Shown: positions 14,101-24,188, counted from the first letter of the stretch. The stretch: DNA of 64,000 nucleotides from Hermodice carunculata (GCA_964020975.1 OZ026616.1:80758474-80822473), one strand, 5' to 3'. Notes: a model not told the origin generated them from the sequence alone. Numbers and translations are program-made.

Positions 14101-17100
14101 GTCTGGGTGTAGCAGATCTAAGTCCTCATTGACAGCATTTACATTATTATGCCCTCCTTCAAAGAAGGCAGGGCATACATGTATAGCTTTGCTCATGTCA
14201 GTCAGTCGGTTGGTGGAGAGACTTTGGTTTCTGCACCATAACTCAAGAAGTTTTTGAGATACGACTTTGATAGTGCCCAGGTATATACTGCTATATAAAG
14301 GCTAGGTGAAGTATGAAGGTGGTTCACCTTGATCTTATTTCCAAGGTCACGGAGGTACTGTAGTAAGTTTTAGTTTCTGCACCATAACTAGAAAAGTTTG
14401 TATGGTAGGACCTGTATATTGCACACAATTACAGTCCTTATCCAGGGCTAGGTCAAGTTTAAAGATGGGTGACCTGACCTAAATTCAAAGGTCACAAGGT
14501 CACTTTAGTGAACTTTGTTTCTACATTGTAACTTAGAATTTAAGTTATGACTTCAATATTGCACATGGTAATAGTCCTCAATTAGGGCTTGCTCAGCTCA
14601 TAAGATGCATGATGTTGACCATATTCCCACAGTCACCACCTAGAGTCCTATCAGTAAACTTGGTTTCTGCATGATAACTAAAGAGGTTTTTGATCTAAGG
14701 CTTTGATGTTGTACAGGAATATAGCCTTCTATTGTGGCTAGATTAAGTTCCGAAGTGGGTAACATTGACTCAATTCCCAAGGTCACAGAGCCACATTACT
14801 GAATTTTGTTTCTGCTTCATAACTTCAGATTTTTTTAAGCCAGAGCTTTTATTTTGTAGAAGTTTATAGTCTTCTATTAGGCTAGATCAGCTTCAAAGAA
14901 GGGTGACCTTGACCTAATTTCCAAGGTCACAAGGTCGCTTTAGTGAATTTGGTTTCTACATCCACTTCCCAAGGTCATGAGTGCCCCATTTAGTACTATC
15001 AACAGGGTAATGAGGGTGAACATGGTGATGGTCCATGTTTTACAAACGCGTCGTGTTCTCAATGTCCTGCATATCAGAAAGTCATGTGATGTTTGCATAG
15101 GACTGGGTACAGATGCAGGAGCATGTGATGCAGTGTCAGTAAGCCTATCAATTGGTTGATATACACAGGGTTGTACTGGCTGTGGTTGGGCAACCATATT
15201 TCAGGACAGTACATAAGGTTGCAGAAAGTTTTTCTTTTTTTTCTTCTTTTTCATTAAAACAACAGGCATGTGAATGAATTGTGGCCTCACTGTGATGGCC
15301 CGAGATGTGAATAATGTGTCTGGCCTCTAAATCAGCTTCATTCATGACTGTGATACTGGTAGCTCTGATTTAGTGATTTGTATAGGCAGTACACAAACCT
15401 GCTTATTTAGAAACGTTGGTCATCATATTAGACAGTATGTTTTTGCCAAGAGATGATTTGTAATACCATACATCATGTCCAGATAGAAGCTATCTATAAC
15501 ATTGGACATTGCCACAAATCACGAATGCCAGGATGTAGTGTTGACAATTATTTCTTGTAATTGTTCACTTGATGAAGTTTGTATCCTGGTAATACATGCA
15601 TCCTTCCTTCAACAATAGATATCATCTGGCACACAAGCCCTGTGATTTTCATCACTTGCATCCACTTGCTGGTGCACATATTCTTGGCCACTTTTATCAC
15701 ATGCAATAACAAAAGTGTCTTTGTTCATAGGTCTTAAATTTTCTCACCCGCTCCTATATAGTACAGGATCTCAAACCATGCCTTCCTCTGTAAACCAAAG
15801 GGCAATGAGTACTGAAAGTTGGATGGTTCAGATCACACAATTTTGACAGATATTCTTTAGGGGTTGAGTTCCATACCACCTAGTCCCTTTTTCTTGAGGT
15901 GTGTTATGATAGCTTTGAAAGTCTCTGGCACCTTCAAATGCAGTCAGAATTAATAACTTTGTTAACCTCTTGTTGTAGAGATTTAGCTAGTCCATACCTT
16001 AGGTTGTCAATTCTAGCCTTCTTGTACAGTGCACCAACTTTAGTTCTAGCATCGGCAAAAAACAGTTTCAGGGTTTTCATCAGTTCCTCCTTGTTGTAAT
16101 CCTCAAACTTAATATCACTGTTAAATTATAGATGCCAGGTACTCCTGAAAGAGTTTCACTGCCCATTTGACTGCATGCATTTGCTTGGTACTGGCAGTGT
16201 CTTTTTAAGGGTCCACCCCATGAGGTGACCCTTTCTGTTTTAGGGTTGTTCAGATGTCTGTCCGGATGTGCACATTTTCATTACCGTGATATCTACACAA
16301 TGCCTCCATGTATTTTCCTCAAATTTGGCAATATGCTTACCTTACCTGGCAAGATGAACTGATTAGATTTTGGTGCTACCATGACCTAACTTGAGGAAAT
16401 GGCAAGTTAGTTACATGCTTGTTAGGGTGCGTGCCTGCAATATCTCCAGAATGCTCCAATGTATTTTGCTCAAATTTGGCAGTATGCTTATCTCGCATGC
16501 CAATATGAACTGATTAGATTTTGGTGTCACCATGACCTAATTTGATCAAATGGCAGCATTTTTGTGTGGCAGACCCTTTAGTCTACACTTTGCATTGAAG
16601 GTATGTCTAGTTTATTTTCAGAATTTAGGACATCTTCCATGTCTAGCTATCCAAATCATCATGAAGCTGCTGTATGTGTCAGTCTGTACATTATACAAAA
16701 AGAGATAAGCAGACAAAATTAGCCAACATTGATGCGCAACTTGTGGCTAATGTTATTTTTGTGCAGGCAAAAGCGTCATCTGCTGCTTCCGGATTACACT
16801 GGGTCCTATTCTCCTGTTTGATTTTGCACCACCTGGTGAGCTAATTTAAAATCAGCCATGTAACAATGGGCCTGGAGTAGGTGACATTATATAGATGTTG
16901 ACCTGGGTAGTGGGTGACATTTGGTCTGTTGCCGAACACCCAGGTCAACATTTATTTTCTTGCACTGAAAGTCTTACTCGTTGTGATGAAGGGGTTGCAC
17001 TAGATGCTTCTGAATCAACCTGCAGGTCCCTCAGGTGATTCCATAGTAGGCAGAGTTTGTGGAAGGCAGGGCAAACCTGAATGCACCAGTGTACATGTTT

Positions 17101-19648
17101 GCCAAAAACAGCATGTGGCTAAATGTTTATTCACACGTTGCTTATTATACAGGTGCAAATCTGATTGGTTTAGATGGCCTCCTGAGGATTACTCTGCGAC
17201 ATACAGTGATGTAATTACTTAAAGCCGCTTATCAAAATGGCGTATATGGGCTTCACTTCAGGGATCAATTCCAAATTTTTGAGTTTTTAAGTACAGTATT
17301 TTTCGAGAATCCCAAGAAAAATCCCCAAATCGAACCCTTTTGTAAAATGTCCATTTTTCACCCAAAAAAAGGATTTAAAAAAATTTTCTTTGTGAATATA
17401 CAATGTAAAGATGTTAAGCAGCAAGAATTTATATAGTTTTATGGGTCTAAAAATAAAAACCAAAACAGGAGAGCGGGTTGAAGACAGCACTCCTCTAAGT
17501 GCCTAGCTTTGTTTGTGCCACCTTAATATCACAATATCTGATTTATTCAAACACCATTATGGATAAGAGTATGAAGATGGATATAATCTTTCAATGGAAA
17601 ACTTTACCAGGGCATAAATCGCTGTTTCAAGTGAAAAGGTAAAATCCACACCAATAATCAATGATCATTCAAGGACAGGCACACAGCTTGGGGTCATGCA
17701 CTTAAGCATGTGGTAGATGGGAAAAATGTTACCCATTCTCAAGGATACTCATGGTGCCACATCCAATGTATATGGCTGATAACCAATCAGATTACTTTAT
17801 ACTTACTTGAAGTGCAAGAACAAAAATTGTCACACACTTGAACAACCAATCATAAGCCTGCATTTTATTTGCAGAATTGAAATTGCCAACACGATGTTAC
17901 ACTGTGTGTCATAATGAGGCCTTTCAACTGTATATTGTAAACATGTTAAGCTGTACATAATACACAGGCTGTTTGGCTGATGTTGTTCACAGGCTTTTGG
18001 CTGTACATCATACACAGGCTCTTTGACTATACATCACAGGCTGTTTGATGTCATCTACAGGCCTTTTAGCTGTACATCATACATAGGCTGTTTAGCTGTA
18101 CATCACACACAGGCCTTTTAACTGTACAGCTGTGCATGCATGTATCATACACAAGCTGTTTAACTGCACATCATACACAGACTGTTTGGCAGTACGTTAT
18201 TCACAGGCTGTCTGGCAGTACATTGTTCACAGGCTTATTCACTGGCTGCTTGGCAGTACATTATTCACAAGCTGTCTGGCAGTATGTAATTCACAGGCTG
18301 TTCATAGGCTGTTTGGCAGTATGTCATTAACAGGGTGTTTGGCAGTACATTATTCACAGGTTGTTTGGCAGTATGTTATTCACAGGCTGTTTGAAACTAC
18401 ATTATTCACAGGCCGTCTGGCAGTATGTTATTCACAGGCTCTTCGGTAGGATGTTATTCACAGGCTATTCCGTAGTACGTTATTCACAGGCTGTTTGCTA
18501 CAATGGAAGCTTTCCACCCATACAAAGTGATATGGTGATGAGCACATGTTAGTGCCACATGTCCACTGCGCATGCATAGAACAGGAGGAATCAGCTTTTC
18601 GTTATCCATTTATTGTTCTTCCCTGGCAATAAAATCACGATCTGTAAGAAAAATAAAGCAGGGAGATTGGATGAAACATGGGGAAAGAGACAATTTTATA
18701 GTTCATACTTGTTTTCAGACAATTGCATAGTATTTTACAACTACTGCACTCATTGTATCAAAATGTTCCAAGATTATTTAGGCTGCAGAAAATAGCAAGT
18801 GGACAGGTACATGTAATCAGTTTGAAAACCACACCTCAAACCTTTGACTTTGACAAGGAGGAAGAAATGTCCTTTAAGTGTAATGTATGCCATTTTTAAA
18901 GTAAGCTAGGCCTTATAGTGGCCCTTTCTTGACAAATACAAACACAGTTAAGAAGAATCTGGCAATACTCACATGTTATCACATATGGGATGAAAAGATC
19001 TGGATCCTCAGAAGATGCAGGGGTCTACCTGGAATCCTAATAGCAACTTAATACAGCTAACAAACACAACAGATTAACCTTCAGTTAAAATAAAAAAAGG
19101 GGAGCCCCCCCCCCCCCCCCGTCCCCTAAGGAAGGCTACCAAGCCAAAAGTACTTAGGCAAGGGGCTTACAAAGCATATTTCAGGTACAGTAGTACCTGC
19201 TTCATGAAAGTGGTCACATACAACAGGTGGTCTTTTGCAGCAGATAAATTAACCAAGAAAGATGGCCACAAATAGCAGGTGGTCTCTTACTGCAGGGATA
19301 ACATACAGCAGGTACCACTGTAGTGGTTTTACTTCAGCTGAGGGTCAATTTGTTGGGTTTACTAGCAGTATTAAATTGATTGATGCACTCATTCCATACT
19401 AGTCCTTCATATTTCCGTATATTTACCTGGATTTATGATGACAATTGCATATTTAAATTCATCATGAAAAGAGCTTTCATTCATGTACCAACATGCCTAT
19501 AATCTTAAGTCAGTGGTTCTGGCACTGCCTGGCTTGCCAGGCAGTGCCAGACCCACTGACCAAGGCCTGTGACCATAGTATGGAATGAGTTAATATGAGT
19601 AAATATCTTGGGGAAAAAAGGCCCAAAATTCACTAATTTTGTTTTGTT

Positions 19649-19698
<50 letters not shown>

Positions 19699-19860
19699 GT
19701 ACGTATATATGCCTATAGTCTTAAGTCAGTGGTTCTGGCACTGCCTGACTTGCAGCAATGCCAGAACCACTGACCAAGGCCTGTGACCATAGTATGGAAT
19801 GAGTTAATATGAGTAGATATCTTGGGGTGAAAAAAAGGCCCCCAAATCACTGATTTTCTT

Positions 19861-19896
<36 letters not shown>

Positions 19897-22600
19897 CTGT
19901 TATATCCACAAGTTGAATACACCTTGATGTCATGGCTTTTTGTTCATCCAATAGGCATTCTCAGACCATCTGGATGTGGTGTCCAGGAGGATGGGTTTTA
20001 TACCACTTCCCATAGCAGTGCTTATAGTGCGTATAATTGGTCAATCTGTCAAGATCAGCTTTGATGACTACATGGCCATCTTCTTGGTTTTCCTCTTGTT
20101 TTTATGGTAAGTTATACTCCATGAAACATTCCATACTTTTAATCCTTTACGTGTGTCGAAAAGGAGGAGGAGGAAAGGTGGGACCATGATATCATGTATT
20201 GATGGCCTGGAGTGTTGCTTGAATACGAGGCATTCATATCATCTACAGTGCAGCTTTGGCTTGTATCATGTAACATGGAGACCCATACACGGTACAGGCA
20301 AATTCCTGTGTCAAACATTGGTAAATATGTTGCGGTTACCAAATTAACAACTTCTATAAAATTTACTGTTTTAAAAAGTCATCATGCATTTGGGGTAAGT
20401 ACTCTTACTAACACCCTTGGTTTTCCATCACTATGCCAGCACAGTTGTACCTGTTGTATGTGACAATCCCTGTCTGCCAGAAAAAAAAGTGGTCACACAC
20501 AACAGGTGTTCTTTTGCAGCAGATAAATTTACCAAGAAAATTTAATCGTGTGACCCCAGAATTGGTGGCCACAAACAGCAGGTGGTCTCTTAACGCAGTA
20601 GTCACATACAGCAAGTACCACTCTAGCATGGCAGCTGATTGTCACTGTTGCCTAGCAACAATGGTCAGAAAGTAGTACGCATTTCATATTGAGGGGGGTA
20701 AAGGGTGAATTTGTTCCTAGTTCACAAATTGAATATGAATGTTTTCACAGTTCACAACTGATTCAGACACCCAGTAACATTTAAAAAATATGATTTCTAA
20801 TTGTTAATGATAAAAATATACCATGTATTTTATTTTAACCATTTACACAAAATTAAAATGTCAATCCTCCTCATAAAATACCTCATGCAAGACCTTTTGA
20901 GTTCTGTTAATGCTTATACATGCATTACAAAATTTATGCAATGGAATACTTGGGAAGTGCATAAAATGGCAAGTGCACCTGTTTCAAACAATGAAAAATT
21001 AATTCAGTGCCAAAGTTTGAGTTTCAATTCATATCAAGCGTGCTCTTTTTTGCCTGCCCTTTTACGTGCTCTTCGGAGATTTAAAATGAACAAATGATGT
21101 CACTGCTATAATACTGCGGAATAACAATAACCTTGTTGGCTAGTAATGTCTGTTATGTAGAGTCATAATGCTGATTGGCCATTTTGCATGTTGAGTGATA
21201 AACTTTATAATTGTTAGGTAGGACAAAATAGCTTGAGCATCAAAATGTATAAATCTGGGTGGTGGGGTACTTCCTGGGGTCTTCTGGAGAGTAAGGTCTC
21301 AAGGCTGGTCACAAAACCTGTGGGTGGTGTTTATCAGAGCAGCTGTGTATGTGTATGGTGCTTGATGGGTGATATTGTGCTCCAAAACTTGAACAAAAGA
21401 ATTTTCCTCAAACAGAGATGTGATCCATCAAAGACAGAATTGCGTCACTTCTATTATGTAAATCATGCCAATGCAAAATAGGGATGGAAATAAAGGAATC
21501 AGCATAATGCTAAGCAACTAGGCCCTATTTCCCCAAATATTACAAGATACAGAGTGAAAAATATTAATACACTGTATGCAAGCCATGTATTCTTATTTTC
21601 TCAGGGTGCAACTTGCAGGTTACAACATTTTACATACATGTTATATTGAAGATTGCCTCCAAAGCAATTATCTTAGTCTCTTAAACACGATAACATGGAG
21701 CTTGAGTCCGCTTTGGAGGCAAAATTGAAGAGAAAGTTTCATACTGACCACCTATGTGAAATGAATCCTGCAGTATTTGTTGTGTAAGTAGTTGAAACAG
21801 GCAATTGATATATTAAAAATTATAATGAAAATTAGGTCATGTCTATCTGGTATGGAAAGAATGTCTTAAAATAAAATGTCATTGAAAAAGCAGTTGGACA
21901 CATGTTTGACCAATTTCACTGCTTCTGGTTCTCTTCACATGATCAAGAGTAATATATATATATATATACTTATGTTCCGAATGAGCCCGACTTGAACCTG
22001 CAACCTTTGGCGCCAATCGCCTAGCTGAAATGGGAAACGCACATATCCACTCAACTAAATCCCCATTCTTAAAAAAAGAATATATATATATATATTTATA
22101 TATTATACACAACAGTTTGTCAGTATATATGTGCATGTGTTTGCATTTGCATGCAACTACATGTATTTACTTTTAATGTACTGCTGATACATTGTATTTA
22201 ATCTGTTTTCAGTCTGATAACTTTCAAAATCCTGAACAGTATAGTACTAATGGGCCGATCACTAGCTCTAGTCAATGCCAATAAATCAAAATCTCAACAA
22301 AAACAAGAAGAAAAGAAGGAAACAACTTCTCACAGGTCATCTCCAATGAGAAGGAGTCACAGCATCGCAGGTCGTCTCAGCAATGTCACGTTCTCAGAAC
22401 TTCAGCCAACTATGATGAAGAGCGAGTCTTCCTTCACCAACAAGCAAGCCTTGTTTTCCAACAGCACAGTCAGCTTGAACAATGTGGGACTCAATGAGGA
22501 ATATATTCAGGATACAAAAAAGGAGAGGACACCAAGTCCCGATTTTAAACCGAGGAAAAAGCCACAGAAACCACTGCATGAGATTGACAGGTTTTCTATG
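2164..22600 (+). CDS. TAPT1: TAPT1: transmembrane anterior posterior transformation protein 1 homologue (11 exons, last exon not found)
   Basis: Exons: 2164-2545, 5052-5185, 5915-6036, 6513-6681, 8443-8578, 9824-9921, 10546-10696, 12592-12701, 13287-13346, 19955-20106, 22213-22600. All phases join cleanly to 634 codons; human TAPT1 is about 567 residues. Exon 1 gives an acidic disordered N-terminus. Exon 2 starts the DUF747 core (ELTRGYHLERDEAKFTERR). Later exons carry family blocks such as MHYVDVSMMYHLIRGQ, VADRLFSSFGQDILDSLFW, FVELKGSVFKKFEKNNLFQM, VKHAFITKFNEI and RRMGFIPLPIAVL, with several hydrophobic membrane segments. Exon 11 is a basic, Ser-rich tail ending EIDRFSM. Human TAPT1 ends EIDRFTICGNRID, so one tiny exon is missing. 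The family sits in ER/ciliary-base membranes and is needed for ciliogenesis and skeletal patterning. Intron 2 uses a GC donor. The ATG at 2164 was chosen over upstream in-frame ATGs at 2125 and 2155 for its context and MADEEQE start. Confidence 0.95.
2546..5051 (+). other. TAPT1 intron 1
   Basis: This GT-AG intron contains a tandem duplication at 3911-4346. I saw nothing else with coding similarity on either strand. Short open frames here, such as 2571-2900, have no recognisable protein pattern. Confidence 0.75.
3911..4346. repeat. Two-copy tandem duplication, unit about 218 bp
   Basis: Copy 1 (about 3911-4130) and copy 2 (about 4131-4346) share the same order of blocks: ggttcatgtaat, tttgttgattgatacag, cagcatttgtct, tctgtttgcctaa, atgaacca and gttactttttaaaacaga. 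They differ at many bases and small indels, so the duplication is not recent. Confidence 0.75.
5186..5914 (+). other. TAPT1 intron 2, GC-AG type
   Basis: The exon-intron boundary reads GAAAAG followed by GCAAGA, and the acceptor is TTTTTCAG at 5907-5914. The reading frame and the family alignment (RELEK joined to FMVFGFF) fix the junction here. No GT occurs at a position that would keep the frame. Nested in the intron is a small inverted-repeat element at about 5511-5612. Confidence 0.8.
5511..5612. mobile_element. Tiny MITE with gcctccaa termini, copy 1
   Basis: The ends are inverted repeats (gttgcctccaagtt and agctttggaagcaac) about 100 bp apart. The middle contains cttaagagactaa. A second copy at 21653-21725 has the same termini and the reverse complement of the same central motif, which supports a small repeat family. 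Confidence 0.4.
6058..6088 (+). repeat. G-homopolymer run just inside TAPT1 intron 3
   Basis: A run of about 17 G residues followed by ATGGGGGG starts about 20 nt after the exon 3 donor at 6037. It is a simple repeat that could form a G-quadruplex in the pre-mRNA. Confidence 0.85.
7234..7340 (+). mobile_element. Degraded tRNA-derived SINE-like copy 1
   Basis: The segment shares cgtttcccatgttcagccaggtgattggtgccaaaggttgc (7264-7304) with the copies at 7447-7560 (+) and 21975-22072 (-). Here the expected B-box position reads gatatgagacccggtc, so the Pol III box has decayed. The following gtcgttctg and cacaaaacacata match the neighbouring copy. Confidence 0.45.
7447..7560 (+). mobile_element. 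Degraded tRNA-derived SINE-like copy 2
   Basis: Gaggatttggtttgtgtgtttcccattt aligns with the head of the - strand copy near 22072, and gctggttcaagacctgg supplies a B-box-like GGTTCAAGACC. The A box is eroded. The tail (gtcgttctgctggcacaaaacatata) is shared with copy 1, so the two may be a tandem pair. Confidence 0.5.
8579..9823 (+). other. TAPT1 intron 5
   Basis: The GT-AG intron interrupts a codon after its first base (phase 1): T from exon 5 joins GC of exon 6 to give Cys. The family pattern (LAIVYVC joined to LHTTLVLFQATTL) supports it. I saw only AT-rich unique sequence and a T-run at about 9151-9160. Confidence 0.75.
9922..10545 (+). other. TAPT1 intron 6
   Basis: This is a short AT-rich GT-AG intron with an (ATA)n-like stretch near 10120-10140. 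I saw no other structure in it. Confidence 0.75.
10675..10816 (+). repeat. Three tandem copies of the exon 7 / intron 7 boundary
   Basis: A unit of about 47-48 bp starting cagagttctcatggga begins at 10675, 10723 and 10770. The first copy contains the true end of exon 7 and its donor (ACATGG/GTAAGTC). The second has ACATGTCTAAGCC and the third ACTTGGGTACATGTAAGCC at the donor position. The duplicates lie wholly in intron 7. Confidence 0.85.
10838..12224 (+). mobile_element. Non-autonomous repeat, family A (full-length copy)
   Basis: It starts TAGCTCTGCTGACCAAAGG and ends gcagagcattaggcctatgggcctcttgt, a short hairpin followed by CTTGT. A second copy lies inverted at 33149-37135 and a third 3' end lies at about 31623-31652. 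The interior has diverged internal repeats (tgtgaacactCaagcatctttaa and ggtggcgcc segments) and no convincing ORF. It could be a Helitron-like or other non-autonomous DNA element; the class is not certain. Confidence 0.6.
12702..13286 (+). other. TAPT1 intron 8
   Basis: AT-rich GT-AG intron in phase 0. I saw no repeats or coding similarity inside. Confidence 0.75.
14149..14990 (+). repeat. Interspersed repeat with internal caaggtcac tandem units
   Basis: It begins tatgccctccttcaaagaaggcagggcata, a short hairpin, then a gtcagtcagtcggttggtgg stretch. Degenerate units of about 110-150 bp follow, each with tttctgcaccataact-like and accttgacctaatttccaaggtcac-like blocks. No protein is encoded. 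This is typical of non-autonomous repeats of marine invertebrate genomes; the class is unresolved. Confidence 0.55.
15407..16202 (-). pseudogene. Decayed Crypton-like tyrosine recombinase (KIAA1958/ZMYM/QRICH1-type domain)
   Basis: Reading the - strand from 16202 down, translated blocks in changing frames follow the order of a Crypton-derived tyrosine recombinase. An N-terminal core-binding block (KWAVKLFQEYLA, then ALYKKARIDNLRYGL at about 15990-16035) comes first. A THLKKKGLGGMELNP block near 15875-15910 follows, then ENLRPMNKDTFVIACD and DENHRA blocks near 15640-15735, and finally WYYKSSLGKNILSNMM at about 15420-15473. Several frame changes and stops separate the blocks, so no protein is made. 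Cryptons are DNA transposons whose recombinase domain also survives in host genes such as ZMYM2 and KIAA1958. The fragment lies antisense in TAPT1 intron 9. Flanking target repeats were not identified. Confidence 0.7.
16208..16580 (+). repeat. Short interspersed repeat with duplicated body
   Basis: It opens with gggtccaccccatgaggtgaccc, a near-palindrome. It contains two similar blocks (about 16262-16400 and 16430-16560) sharing tcaaatttggca, tatgctta and gaactgattagattttggtg, and ends near ggcagaccctttag. No ORF is present. Confidence 0.5.
16893..16953. repeat. Imperfect hairpin around gttgacctgggt
   Basis: Atgttgacctgggt (16895-16908) is repeated inverted as acccaggtcaacat (16939-16952), with a loop of about 30 bp. 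It may mark the end or middle of an unrecognised MITE. Confidence 0.5.
17950..18500 (+). repeat. Minisatellite, variable 22-27 bp unit (cacaggctgtttggcagta)
   Basis: About twenty degenerate copies of a unit like ttcacaggctgtttggcagtac run head to tail. The first copies have cacaggctgtttagctgtacatcata. From 18190 on the unit becomes ttattcacaggctgtttggcagtatg. The open reading frames crossing it only reflect the repeat. Confidence 0.85.
19186..19322. mobile_element. pogo/Tigger-like MITE, copy 1
   Basis: The ends are inverted: TACAGTAGTACCTGCT on the left and AGCAGGTACCACTGTA on the right, each including a TA dinucleotide that would be the target duplication. The inside has gtggtcacatacaacaggtggtctttt. 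The same plan recurs at 20440-20626, 29807-29985 and 38244-38427. Confidence 0.6.
19386..19893. repeat. Hairpin MITE pair with (TA)n tails, tandemly duplicated
   Basis: A segment starting gcctata(a/g)tcttaagtcagtgg begins at 19494 and again at 19711, giving a unit of about 217 bp. Each copy ends in (TA)n (19655-19697 and 19864-19893). The first copy contains a near-perfect hairpin at about 19508-19560 with stem CTGGCACTGCCTGGC. Ctcattccatacta at 19386-19399 is inverted as tagtatggaatgag at 19577-19590, which looks like terminal inverted repeats of a MITE. Confidence 0.65.
20440..20626. mobile_element. pogo/Tigger-like MITE, copy 2 (diverged)
   Basis: The segment shares gtggtcacacacaacaggtgttcttttgcagcagataaatt and ggccacaaacagcaggtggtctctta with the copy at 19186. 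Its ends (cagttgtacctgttg and agcaagtaccactcta) have drifted. It lies in TAPT1 intron 10. Confidence 0.55.
21653..21725. mobile_element. Tiny MITE with gcctccaa termini, copy 2
   Basis: The termini attgcctccaaag and ctttggaggcaaaatt are inverted repeats about 70 bp apart. The centre contains ttagtctcttaa, the reverse complement of the central motif of the copy at 5511-5612. Confidence 0.45.
21975..22072 (-). mobile_element. tRNA-derived SINE head (best-preserved copy)
   Basis: On the - strand the segment starts ggggatttagttgagtggat, which contains an A-box-like TAGTTGAGTGG. Further on it has ggttgcaggttcaagtcggg, with B-box-like GGTTCAAGTC. Spacing is close to that of a tRNA gene, but the ends do not pair as an acceptor stem, so this is a SINE rather than a tRNA gene. 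A (TA)n tract at 21954-21967 lies at its 3' side. It shares its core with 7234-7570. Confidence 0.6.
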
Positions 22601-23265
22601 GTAAGCAGCAGTATTGTGTGACATCATATAGGTGTATGGGGTTATTGTAACCTCTTCATCACCACAATCAAAATTTTACATATCCAAATACGTGTAGCAC
22701 GGGATGGAAGATGCAGACTGCAGATTCTTTCTTTTAAAGTATGATCAAGCTGATTTTGCTAGAGACACATTTTCAAGTCATAGAGAGCAGTATGCTTGTA
22801 AGCTTGTAAGAACAAAATCATGTTCCCTTGGTATACCTAACCATTTGCATTTGCTCTTTGTACCGAATTGCTATTGTAATGTTAGTGTGGGGCTTGCTTG
22901 CAGTTTCACCAAAGAGCCATCAGATGTCACACTGATCTGTCACAGTGCAATGTAAGGCTTACATTGTTATGTGCATTTGACATGGACAGTGCCCCTGTGC
23001 ATATGATGTTACATGGACCTAAAGCTTTTATGTTGCCACTGTTGCTCTGTGAATGGGTATGTTGTGGATCTTTTGGTCAAGTCAAAGAAAAAGAGGTCAC
23101 TCTGATCATTAGAAATATCAACCGGTGTTCGCAAGCTGTAGATCTAGTCAATGTTAGACAAAAATTTATTTGTGTAACAGTTTAATGTGGGAAGTGACCT
23201 GCGGAATCTGTGATAGTCACCCCATGTTACTCAGGCTTACATCTGATGTTGCTATTATTGTTGGG

Positions 23266-24075
23266 GGTTTTTATATGCATCCCCCGTAGGAGGGGATGCA
23301 TACTGTTTAGTCTCTTCCGCCACCGCGATGTATCTTATCTTCCTTATATTTCTGTCCCCTCTTGACCTATTACCTTCTAATTTGGTACAGAGAATATATG
23401 GGTCTAGGAAATTTTTTCCCATATAACAAAATATGACCTTGAGGTCAAAGGTCAAGGTAAAATCCTTGTTGCATTTTTCTGCTGATGCAGCAGTTTTCAC
23501 ATTTTGGCTTATACTTTCCTAATGGTGCATATGCCCAAGGTTACTGTTAAAACATTAATAGGAAAGTACCTATGGGCTTTCAATTTGTTTGGTGTATTTA
23601 AAACCTGAGTGACCTTCAAAGTACCTGTGGGCTTTCAATTTGCATGGTTTATTTTAAACCTGAGTGACCTTGAAGTTTTTTGTTTTTTTTTTTATGTGAA
23701 TTTTTGCATTCCTGTTGGTTGCCATGTAGTTAATGGGGTCTGCTATGGTAGTTTACATTTTGACTTCCTCAAAACCGTAAGCCAGATTCACTTGGAATTT
23801 TGGCCACAGAAACTCCCTAGATTTTGGGAATCTTTTCATGATATATTTCTGGTGACCTTTAGGTCATAGGTCAAGGTCACAATGCCTTGCAAAATATCTT
23901 CAAATGGGTATGACTGAAGTCCATTAAACTTGGCTATTATGTATGCAGGTGAGACTTCCCTTAAATTTGCTAAGAGGTAACCTGGAGGTCCAATGTCAAG
24001 GTCAAACTTTCTGCAGAAGAATGGTGAGAGATATGGCCTGTGTTGAGAGGCGCCTGCTTGGGGGATGCATGTTTT
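23266..24075. repeat. Interspersed repeat bounded by atgcatccccc inverted ends
   Basis: The left end reads tatgcatcccccgtaggaggggatgcata, itself a hairpin. The right end reads gggggatgcatg (24060-24071), the inverse of the left terminal block. The inside has several gtgaccttgaggtcaaaggtcaaggt-like blocks and no convincing ORF. Probably a non-autonomous element. Confidence 0.5.
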
Positions 24076-24188
24076 TCGCATGAAAAAATTGCTTCTAGAT
24101 ACACTTGTGTTTGGCACAAAAAAAATTATATTGCAGCCTTAAAGTGCAGGTTAATAAAGCCATGTTAACACTGAAGTAAACATTAAGA

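Larger units (their letters stand above)
20107..22212 (+). other. TAPT1 intron 10
   Basis: This GT-AG intron in phase 2 (TG joined to T gives Cys) holds a MITE (20440-20626), a tiny inverted-repeat element (21653-21725) and a - strand SINE (21975-22072). Nothing else was recognised. Confidence 0.7.

Noticed and set aside
17004-17222. 72-codon open frame in TAPT1 intron 9
   Set aside because: No recognisable domain, and no link in phase to neighbouring TAPT1 exons; family alignment joins 13346 directly to 19955.
21975-22072. A tRNA gene on the - strand
   Set aside because: A- and B-box-like motifs are present, but no acceptor or anticodon stem pairs properly, and related degenerate copies exist at 7.2-7.6 kb. 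A SINE is more likely.
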